DNA of 64,000 nucleotides from Cheilinus undulatus. Lineage: Eukaryota; Chordata; Actinopteri; Labriformes; Labridae. How positions within the stretch are numbered: the first letter of the stretch is position 1; each line of letters starts with the position of its first letter. The notes under the pieces were generated by a model. The model ran no database searches. It worked only from the letters and a program-made list of their open reading frames with translations, and was not told where the DNA came from. Positions 1-10,100 of the stretch are shown here, one piece after another. Both the position numbers and the translations under genes were made by a program. The DNA lies in NCBI RefSeq assembly GCF_018320785.1, contig NC_054870.1, positions 3,353,199 to 3,417,198 of the forward strand, in the 5' to 3' direction.

Positions 1-891
1 CACTGCTATAAAGTAAAATAAAAGGTGTCTTAAACCATCAGTTCGAGAGTCTTCCATTGCTCCAGCTGGGGATGCTGAACCCCCCCCCCCCCGCCATGAT
101 AACATTGCTCCCCCTCAAGATAATGAGGAAAATGACCAGATTTCCAAGCTAACTGGGACGATGAAGTCAAATAAAATTATGCACACGTCTTTCTATAATG
201 ATACACTTTTCAAACATGTTGGTTTTGTCCTTGTTCATTCATGTTTTTTTTTTTCCTACCATTTAGGGTCCAAACTGCAACACTATTCACCAAAAGCACT
301 TGGTCATGATTGAATAATTACACAATCAGCCGACAAGAAAGAAGGGGTGGGTCCTGACTCTAGACCAGCTGAGAGCCACTGATGTAAAGGACCATTATTC
401 CTTGTCCTGGCTCACCAGAGGCCCCTGGATAGCCCTGGATCTTTGTTTCTAACCCTTGAATCTTAAAAGCACCCACAGCTGTAACCCCACTGGTTCAGTC
501 ATTTTCTCAGCAGGTTTAATAACAGAGATGGCAGTATTTTCAGTGACGTCACAGCTCTGTCTATCAGCGCGCTCCTGATGGAGGGTGGGACCCTGTCGAC
601 TGAGTAAACCAGAACTTTATCAGTCAGAGTGTTCTCTAGTTGTAGAACAGAACAGAAATACGTGTAATTCGTGCTATCATGTAAACACAGAGACTCAAAA
701 TGTCTTTGTGGTCTTACAAAACATCACCCAATAACTGCTCTAAGCACACTACAGGTTTTTATTATTTTAAACTGACTTTACACACTGAACACAACTTTAG
801 TGTCTTTCCTCCATAAATCCATGCAAGAAAATATTTCAATACAGCACAGTTTTTAATGACATCATTTAGTGAGCTTTCGTTTTTAACCACG
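1..891. other. Left-edge non-coding DNA
   Basis: I see no exon with convincing splice sites here. There is a run of 13 C at 80-92. The segment at 368-384 (ccagctgagagccactg) closely resembles the right terminus of the hAT element that ends at 52740, so a decayed hAT end probably lies here. A perfect palindromic CRE (tgacgtca) is at 544-551, next to a GC-richer patch; whether it is functional is unknown. Confidence 0.5.
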
Positions 892-1722
892 TTGTGTGTT
901 TATGGTCAGAAGTCTTCTCTCACCTGCCGTGACTCGCATATGAACTTTAGTGACATCCCATTTTTAACCATCCATGTCTTTATGGACCTTGCTTTGTGCA
1001 CTGGTGCACAGTCATGTTGGAACAGGAAGGGGCCATCCCCAAACTGTTCCCACAAAGTTGGGAGCATGGAATTGTCCAAAATCTCTTGGTATGCTGAAGC
1101 ATTCAGAGTTCCTTTGACTGGAACTAAGGGGCTAAGCCCAGCTCCTGAAAAACAAGCCCACACCATAATCCCCCCTCCACCAAACTTTACACTTGGCACA
1201 ATGCAGTCAGACAAGTACCGTTCTCCTGGCAACCACCAAACCACAAGAAGCGTGATTGGTCACTCTAGAGAACGTTTTTCCACTGCTCTAGAGTCCAGTG
1301 GCGGCGTGCTTCATACCACTGTATGTGACGCTTTGCATTGCACTTGGTGATGTATGGCTTGGATGCAGCTGCTCAGCCATGGAAACCCATTCCATGAAGC
1401 TCTCTTCCACTGTTCTTGAGCTAATCTGAAGGCCACATGAAGTTTGGAGGTCTGTAGCCATTGACTCTGCAGAAAGTTGGTGACCTCTGCACACTATGCA
1501 CCTCAGCATCCACTGACCCCGCTCCCTCATTTTACGTGGCCTACCACTTTGTGGCTGAGTTGCTGTCGTTCCCAATGGCTTCCACTTTGTTATAATACCA
1601 CTGACAGTTGACTGTGGAATATTTAGGAGTGAGGAAATTTCACCACTGGACTTGTTGCACAGGTGGCATCCTATCACAGTACCACGCTGGAATTCACTGA
1701 GCTCCTGAGAGCGAGCCATTCT
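892..1722 (-). mobile_element. Tc1/mariner-like element remnant, copy 1
   Basis: The minus strand carries most of a fish Tc1-type transposase gene. The left end (about 892-935) is a decayed form of the terminus seen intact at 47001. Compared with the copy at 47001-47800, this copy lacks roughly 260 bp corresponding to 47070-47333, which removes the C-terminal catalytic part. It keeps the N-terminal DNA-binding part that the other copy lacks. No matching right terminal repeat was found. Confidence 0.85.
906..1719 (-). pseudogene. Broken Tc1-like transposase
   Basis: The reading frame starts at 1719 with MARSQELSEFQR, typical of the paired-like helix-turn-helix of Tc1 transposases, followed by a QSGRPRK-type GRPR linker. 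It shifts frame near 1400 and continues in another frame at 906-1244 with [19 protein letters not shown] and [17 protein letters not shown], the segment around the second catalytic Asp. After TWM the reading runs into the deletion, so the [14 protein letters not shown] block with the last acidic residue is missing. Frameshift plus deletion make it a dead copy. Confidence 0.85.
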
Positions 1723-2335
1723 AAGTCTGTGTGGCTGCTCTGGCTGTAACTTTGCTCTCTGTGCTGTTCTCGGTCAGGGATAAAGATGTTAATCTCAAAG
1801 AGTTCCTAGTTGACTTAAGGAGAAATAAAATAAAAATTAAATGCCATGTCTTTCTTCTCATTAACTTTATTCTAGGTTTCTAACTTTGATTCTACGTTTT
1901 GACTTTCTTCTGTATAGTTTTTTTTAGACACTTCACCTTTTCTTAACATTTTCCTCTTGGTTTAGACTTTATCTGTACTTTATTTTTTTTTTTTTGTTGT
2001 TGTTCTTGATGTTTTGACTTTCATATCAACATTTTGACCTCATTCTGGACATGTCAACTTTCCCATGTTTCAAATTTTTGACCATTCTACTTTCTTCCTG
2101 CCCATTTTAAATAACAGCTTATGTTTGTATAAGTTCATTTTTGATATCAGCTTATTTTTAATATCAGTTTATTTCTATATGAGCTCATTTTAAATATCAG
2201 CTTATTTTAAAGCCTAAACTGGTCTAGATCTAAATCCAGTTGAGGAACTGGTACCCAGTTAAACCAGCTTATTTAGAGAACTGGAAGCACAAACAGCAGG
2301 CTTGTAAAGAACAAACATGGTTGATGTCAGCATGT
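1723..2335. repeat. AT-rich degenerate repeats between Tc1 remnant and NCOA4 end
   Basis: From 1860 to 2110 the plus strand repeats variants of 'ttttgactttc', the complement of the gtcaaaat-type units inside the hAT-like elements at 11585, 14810 and 44725. From 2100 to 2215 a unit close to 'atatcagcttattttaa' recurs about five times. I see no gene. Confidence 0.5.
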
Positions 2336-2341
2336 TTTATT
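2336..2341 (-). terminator. Candidate NCOA4 polyadenylation signal
   Basis: On the minus strand this reads AATAAA, downstream of the last NCOA4 exon. It would give a 3' untranslated region of about 1.8 kb. Chance AATAAA is common in AT-rich DNA, so the assignment rests on position only. Confidence 0.35.
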
Positions 2342-4166
2342 CAGTAGAGAATCACAGCAGAGAGAATACTGAAGACATCACAAGTCTTTATGAGCAGACC
2401 CCCCACCCACCCCAATAAAACACCCAGAAAATTTACCAGATCTTAAAACAATGCACCAATCACTGCTGACTGCAAAATCACCTGACCTTCAGACAGACTG
2501 CAGGTTGCTTCTATCCAATGCATTCTGGGAAAAGGAATGCATTTTTTCATATCTGTAGTTTCTAGTAAACTAGACCTGCCTCTAACTTTGTCTTTCAGGT
2601 GTTTGATGGCACATGGTTGGTTTCATCAATCAACAGCATGACATTAAAGAGCGCCTGAGAGGCAACACTCAGGGAGAAAAGAAAACTGAAATTATTTTAT
2701 GTCCAAGCAGGATATTTTAAACATATATATATGGTAAAACTCTCACAGAGTTAAAAACAGGTTCAAAGTGCGTGAATTCACATAATAAAAACGGTATAAG
2801 ACCATTGAGCATGTGATCGGATAAACTGAAAAACTACATCCCTGTAGAAAAATAACACCTGACACAGGAAGTGATGGAAACAGCCTGCAGTCTGAACAGG
2901 AAGTAGATCTCTATAGTTGAGCAGCTTCACAGAAGAAGAGAAGGAAGATTCCACCTAAACAGGCGAGATTCTGTTAAAAAGTAAAATCAATAAAGAAAGC
3001 ATGTGTGTTAAAATAAACTGCATTCAATATAAGGCTACTTTAGATCTCAATTTCACTCCGCCCTCATAGCTTTAGTCCCTGGGGGTCTGCCTGTACCCCA
3101 TCGCCTCAGACTCCGCCCCTTCTTATAGTGTCCAGATCAGATTAAGAGATGCATTCTGGGAGAGGTTTCTCTCTGGAAGCAGGCCAGCAGCCTATTGTTG
3201 TCATTATGAAAAGTCTGCAGAGATGAGCTGGTGCTTCCTCTGATGAAGACTAAGGGCAGCTTTCACACCTGTAGTTTGTTTGCTCTGGTCTGGATCATGG
3301 ACACATTTGTTCCACCATCGCAGGATTAGCTTAGGTTTGGTCTGTGTTCACTATCATTAGAAGCTAATAAAGACTTGTTCCTGAATGTGGCAGCTCCAAA
3401 GCATCTTTCCAAGGTCAAAATGGACGGACAAACACATGGATGGATGTTTACTCTGGTCATCAGTTTAGTACTGTTTGCATTTATAAATGCAGGTTAACAG
3501 TATAGTTTCAAAAGGGGGTGCAGCTGCAGCTGGAAAATAATAACAGGAGTCAAAAAGCATTTATGAGGAGAGAAGGGAAATCTCTCTGAAAATTTGGCAG
3601 GTATGCCTGTGGTCTGTGTCGATGCTAACACATGTTCAGCATCAACGAACAGAGAGCCGCCGTTTTCTAAAATAAATATCAGCTCGTAAAATCTGCCGTA
3701 GCAAAAAGTGCAGTGCTTCCTGAAGTTAGGCCAGCTCAAGATCAGGTTCTTACAAAAAAAAGAACAGCACCAGAGTCCAACAGCCCAAGACCGAACTCTA
3801 GAGGTCTAGATACACCAGGGTTCGACTCACTACTTGCACTTGCACAAATAAACTGTCCTGACAAACCAAACCAAACCACTTTCAGGTGTGAAAACGCCCT
3901 CAGACACTGGCTTAAAGCTCAGATGAGAAGCTCAAACCTTTCAGGTTTCTAGATTAAATCTCAAGAATGAAGGTCCAGGTAATAAACTCATGGATGAGTC
4001 ATTGGTCCTGATTGGAAGAGAGTGGCGGGCAGATGCGCAGTGTGGTGGTGGCACAGGCAGAAAGTGGCGGCGGCGTTGGTTAGATTGTTGTGATCATGTG
4101 CGCAGATCAGCGATAGTGTCTCCCACAGGAGAGAAGAAGAAACATCCACCAGCTTTGTTATCATCG
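2342..4166 (-). other. Probable NCOA4 3' untranslated region
   Basis: This follows the Met-stop end of the NCOA4 reading frame at 4167 and continues to the candidate AATAAA at 2336. It has no conserved coding segment. A transposon-like sequence with ends at 3253 and 3900 sits inside it, so part of the 3' UTR may be transposon-derived. Confidence 0.4.
3253..3900. mobile_element. Non-autonomous DNA transposon with 'agggc...tttcacacctg' ends
   Basis: The left end starts agggcagctttcacacctg and the right end, read on the opposite strand, starts agggcgttttcacacctg. These form imperfect terminal inverted repeats of about 18 bp. No clear target-site duplication was found. Related sequence (ttgtttttacacctgatagtcc-like) occurs around 49690-49840. 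The superfamily is not assigned. Confidence 0.6.
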
Positions 4167-4172
4167 TCACAT
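4167..4172 (-). CDS. ncoa4: NCOA4 coding exon 10 (Met-stop only)
   Basis: After the acceptor at 4173-4174 (ctccag) the exon begins ATG TGA, adding one Met and the stop. This reproduces the Gln-Met C-terminus of mammalian NCOA4. The alternative is read-through of the donor at 6387, which would add seven residues (VSLETSA) and stop at 6364. Confidence 0.65.
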   Translation of the reverse strand: M

Positions 4173-7100
4173 CTGGAGACAGAGAGAAAGGGAGATTCAG
4201 AGATTGATTCAGAGTAATTCAGTTATTTGACTTCCCTTTTTTCCATAAAGAAAATGAGATGAATACTAGTTTAAAACAGATCTTTGATGATAAAAACTCT
4301 GACTTAAAGTAAGTTTAGTTTTAGTCAAGGAAAATAAAATAAGACTGAGTAAAAATAAGATTTGAAGACTAAAATGTAAGGGTTTCATAGACTAACACCT
4401 TAAAACAAGACAAACTTTCAGCACTGAAATGGACTTAATCGTGGCAAAAATTAAACGGTGCTTTAGTCAAGACAAATTTGAAATAGCTACCAAAATTAAC
4501 ACTAAATAAGCTGATGACAGTCTAATAAACAAGCACCTGTGCACAAACTTAATGGTTTTTAAAACCTCAAGAAAAATATGCATCCAACATTTAAGTCAGA
4601 AATAGGGAACTCCTAGAGGGCCACATCTATTTTGTAAACGCCAAAGGGCCAAACTGCTCGAAATTGTTGAATAATTTCAGTTTAACCACTGTGATTACTA
4701 AAAAATTAATTGAAGAGAAGAATATGATCATTTGTTTTAACAACATCTATGGTTTTACATTAAGTGCATTTAGTGATTCAATTAAAAATGCTTGACATAA
4801 ACACTTGCAGCCAATCATTTCTTCTCATTTCTTTCAAAGAAGCAAACATAAACCAGAGAAACATGTCTGTTTTCATGTCTTTATGGTAGCTTTGGTCATG
4901 TTTTCTTTAAGTTTGTAAGTCACGTGAACTTCAAATTCACTTGGGGGCCACACTTTGTGAGGTGGAGGGCCACATATGGCCCCCGGACTGCCAGTTGCCC
5001 ACCCCTGATTTAAGTCTCTCTCTTGTTTTTAGAGCAGATTTGAACACAACACAGCTCCGTTTTAGTGCACTTAAAGAGGCAAGCTGCAGCGCGGCTAACA
5101 TTTGATAGTTACTGTAAAATCCAGGGTCTTAAAAGTGTTTTTAATGTAGTGCACCGTATGATCTAAACATTTATGAATCACTCTAATCTTATCAAAGATG
5201 AAACATTCATGAATGTATGCCTGCATTTATCAACATTTAACACAGGGTTCCAGCACACTTTTAAAAATCTAATTTAAGACTTTAAGACATTTTTGCACTT
5301 TTCTAAATTTTCTGATTTAATGCACTGCTTTTCAAAAATGCCCACAAAAACAACACAACCCGTCAGGGTTTTGTTATTGAAGCCATCTAACAGAATAACA
5401 CACTTCTGCAGCGCCTCCTCGCGCTGCACTCTCACTTGAGAGAAACCAGCAAGGCTTGATGCTCCAGCCAATGAGGAGGCTAGTACCCCCAACCAATCAA
5501 GGCTCAGGTCAGAGGGAGCATTCCTATTGGCCACTGTAGCAGATGCGCTTCCGGCTCTCAGCTCAGTGAGAAGTTGATACAATGGCAGTGTTACTGGTGG
5601 TGTTCGGTCCTATGTAGTACTTGTTCCTGCTGAGACAGAGTGTTTTCTCGCCTGTGATTCGGCTGTTGATTTCAGTGGAAAAGTGGAGAAAAATCACTCC
5701 ACGACAGCTTTGCCACCTTCAAATTCGATTCAGCGGACATGCACATCCGCAAGGAGGTATGTGAGAAGGGGGGCGGAGCTACAGAGCTCAAACACGGAGA
5801 AAAACAGGAAGGGAGGGGGAGCAGAGTTGATTCTACATAGAAATCATCAATTGTTAAATACTGTATACTGTCTGTAAAGCAGACATTGACGTGTCTGGTG
5901 GGACACTGGAGCTTTGAGATAGCATGCTAAAATTTTATTTGCCAACTTGATATTCCTATTTTCTCTTATTTTTTTTGGATAAATAGCATAAGTAGCAAAA
6001 AAGAATAATTAAAATCAAGTTATTTTGGTTAAAAAATACACAAATTGCATAAAGACATATCTTAGTCAAAGGCCTTTCATAGCCTTACATTTTTTAAGTC
6101 CAATCTAAGACTTTTTAAGACCTGCAGGAACCCTGTAGGAGCCCTGATTAGGTATCCTGGATCATAAACATGTCTGACATCTGAGTTAAAAGCCCAAAAT
6201 CCTAAGCATATTTCATTGAGTTATGAACATTTGAACTAAGGCTGGGCCGCCTGCTGTTATCTTGAGCTGCTGCTCCTCCTCTCCATGATGGCGCCTGCAC
6301 TGATGCATGCTGAAGCAGTATCTACGTGTACATATCCACAGTTACGTAACATGCCCTGAGATTTCATGCAGATGTTTCCAGACTAACCTGTTCAGCAGCT
6401 TTGTGCAGCCACTTCTCTTTGTCCCCGCTTACTTTCATACACGAGAACAGGTCACAGACAGTGGGCAGAACCAGCCGCTCCTGACAGGAAACAGGAAGTC
6501 AACATGAAGGCACAGAGAACCAATAAGTAGAGACAGATTTAGATCTTCTGAATGACTGACTGTCAGCTCCCAAACAGCATTTCTAATCTGGTCTCATATG
6601 TCCTGTTACCTGAGCCTGACTCCTCTTCTTCAGCAGCCATTTGTCTTCTTCTGCTGTCGAGTGGGGCTGACTTTCTGACCCTTTGGCAGGAGGAAACGAC
6701 TGTCCTGGAAGAACCCAGCGGTCTGGATCCAGGGGGTGCTGGAATGGTGAGGAAGAAGAGGAGGAGGACTTGAACTGGGAGCTGTGTTCCTCTCTGCTGG
6801 CCTTCTCCTCCTCAGGAACCACCCAGCCTGAGAGGGAGGAGGTAAGAGCTTGAAGGGGGATCTTGCAGGTGGAGGAGGAGTTTGTGGGATGGAGCCAGGC
6901 TTCCAGGATGGCTTGGACCTGAGGAAAGACAATAACAGGTATGTTTACATGCAGCTGGACAAAGACAGAATATAGTGTTACTACGACTAAAACTGGTCTC
7001 TCCTAAAAACAAGTTAGCCCAACTGAAATCCCACAATATCAAGTTCTTGAAGCTGGACTAACACAACTAGATAATAAGATCAATAAACTCCGACATGTAT

Positions 7101-10100
7101 TCCCCTGTGCTGTGCCTGAGCAGGGCTAGGCATTCTGTGCATAAATGGCATTAATGCAGAGTTAATTTTGTTAACTATGACTTGAAGAAAATGAGATTAA
7201 GATGAGCTCTAAAAATTATGGTATCAAAAAAATATATGCACATCTAATTCTGACAGTGTCAGAGCAGACGGCAGACCCTGAGATCTTTGGTGCCCTCCCT
7301 AGGGGTGTCTGGACCCCAGGTTGAGAACCACTGAGCTAGAGGGACAGCTTGCATTTGCAATAAAAGTAAAGTGTAGAGCATATATCAAATGTACAGAAAT
7401 GTAAAAATGTTCATGTTTTTAGCTGCTTGCTAATGGTCTGCAGGCTGTTGTAGTTTAAGGTAAACAGAATCTTAAACTGCAGCTTTAGTATGAACAAAGA
7501 TGAGAAAAATCTACATGTAACATGAAGGATCAGGTACCTTCTGTTCTTGCTCCCTCAGGTTAAGGTTAGGTTGAACGTTCTTGGCTGTGGTCGGGGCGTT
7601 CTTGGCTGTAGTCGGGGCGCTCTTGACCACAGGGACTCCATTCTTGTCTCGTCCATCTTGCTTGAGCAGCCACAGGTTAAGAGCTTCTTTCCCACAGTTC
7701 TCGTCACAGACGCAGGCGGAGTAGGTGGAACAAACCTCGTTGGCCTTGCAGGTCTGCTGCAGTGGCACCACCTGCTGCAGCCATGCTTCCAGGGCTGCTG
7801 GGGGGGCTGTGGAGCTCGGGGAGGCAGGGCTGGAGGTGGGCGGGGTCTTCAGGCACTTGAGCTGGCCCAGGTTCTCTATCTCCACGGCTTTAGTGGTCTG
7901 ACAGCAGGAGGAGCAGTCAGCGCTGGGAGTGGTCGACCCCACCAGCCAATCACTGGAGGACCACTTGTCCTCAAACGGCTTCAGCACCCTTCGCCACCTC
8001 TCTGCATCAGACACGGCATCCATGGCCACAGGAGAGGGTGTGATAAGCCAATCACTGAGCTCCTCCTCCTCCATCTCCTCAGGAGAGGCGGGGAAATCTG
8101 ATTCATCTATCTTCTCAATGGAGAAGGAAGAAGAGCTGCAGCTGCTGCTGGTTCTCTCCCTGCTGATGGGGGTCTGCTGGTCCTGGAAGAGCCAAGCCTC
8201 CAGGTCCCTGAGCTGACCCCAGGCCTTCAGGAAGTCCATGGAGGCCAGAACAGGACATGTGGTCTGAAAAAACATACAGGAGGTTAGTACAATGACAGAT
8301 CAACAGAGACAAAGAGGAGCTCCTGTTCTCTGAAGATGCTTTTTGGTAATTAGAGCCAAGTAAAAAGAGGACTTTCAGCTCAAGGATTCCCGCCTTGAAC
8401 TCGTCTACCACAACAATATTTTAGACTAGCTGGACAGCACAGAGACCAATAAGCACAGATGATCTGTTAAGGGGAAGGGGGACATGTCCCTGTAAGGCTG
8501 GTGAAGCTAGTTAGCCCAAAGACTCTCTCTGTAGCACAGAACTCAAGTGTTTTGTCAGCTTCAGAGTGAAAGTATCCCTCTCACCTTGCTCTCTTTGCGT
8601 GCCACAAGCCAGTCTTCGGGTTTCTTGCTAGACTGGTAACCAATCAGAGCTCTGCTTGCTGGTTGAGTTCCCAGCAGCCATTCTCCCAGAGCTGCAGACT
8701 CCATCTTCTGCAAAGACACAGTCTGTTTCATAACACTGATCCACATATCTGCGTAAGGTTGTCCATGTTTATTTGATGTGGGTTGTTTACCTGTTTCTTT
8801 GCAGCAACTGGACAGCTCTGCACCTCGCGACTGTTGTGAACAGGGCTCTGAGCAAATACTCCTTCTGCAGGCTGTGGAGCAAGAAGCACAAAAAAAAACA
8901 TCCAGTTATGTACTGCCTTTGTTTGTTTATAGTGTTAGGTAGAGTCGCTGTGTTTTACCTGAGCTGTGATACTGCCAAACGAAGTGATGGCCTGTCTCAG
9001 AGAGCGGGTGTCGGCTTGAAAACTGAGCTCAGGTGTTTCCTCTGGGGTCAGACTGAGAGAGGAAAGCCTGAAAACAACAGAAGGGGAAACAGTCATGTAC
9101 AGCATTATCACCATCATATATCTCATCATAACCACCATCTTTATCATGATTACAACCTAGCGTACATCACTTTAATTTAACCATTATTATCATTCCCTTC
9201 ATCAACCAAACAGCAGAGCAGCTCTGTTCTCTGTCCTCATATTCAACATTAGTTTGACAGACTGAAAAAGAGTAAATAATTTACAACCTTACTGAGCAAA
9301 AACAAAACTGATCAATCCGTCTAATATTTCCCATCTTTACATCATTAGATGATTTCTGAGCTGAGATCAGCTGGATTGGCTGTTTGACAGAAAACTGAGA
9401 AAGAAAACCCAATAGGCAAATCTGAGGCAGAAACTAAAGCACATGATTGACTATTTTTTTCTGATTCGGTGCAAAACAAATTAACATTAGGGCACGCACT
9501 GCATCTTTATCAGAAGATGATTTTGACACATCTTTTAAATGTCTCTGGTCCTTTATAAGAGCACCGACCTCCACTTGTGGAGGGGCTGAGTGTGATAGAC
9601 TCCTGTTTTGGTGCCCTGCATGAATCAAACAACCTTAAGACTTAATGCATAATATAATTATTTGTGTTTTGAAGAAAAAAATTGCCAAAATAAAGAGAGG
9701 CATCAGGCAGCAGCCCTCTCCAGTGGGGCGTTCAGCAGCAGAGCTCTACACTGGGGCGATGACGGGTGCTGCTCTCAAACACGACGAGCAAACGAGAGGA
9801 GCACAGGAACACGTATCAAAACTTTTTTAAAGCCTTTTTTGTTGGTTTTGACCTAAGTTTTTAATGTGTGAGAAAATGTTAAGGATTCAAAATTCAGTAA
9901 CTTTTTCCCCCTACGAGGATTACAAGACATGAGACCATCATCTTTATGCAAAAATAAGTGATAATACACACAAACATGTCTACTATTTTACCACTAAAGA
10001 CACAAAACTCTTTTATCCATTATTAACTTTATTTTTTGAGAAAATACATTATGTTCAGTATTAGTTTTCAGTGAAAGCCAGCGATGACGTCATTTCCTGC

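Noticed and set aside
544..551. Perfect CRE as a gene promoter
   Set aside because: No gene start could be found next to it; kept only as a note in the region description.
5274..5582. 102-codon minus-strand ORF
   Set aside because: It runs through the end of a transposon and has no recognisable domain.
7547..8101. 184-codon plus-strand ORF
   Set aside because: It is the shadow of the large NCOA4 exon on the opposite strand.
8115..8411. 98-codon minus-strand ORF overlapping NCOA4 exon 7
   Set aside because: Out of frame with the conserved NCOA4 reading and crosses the acceptor at 8264.
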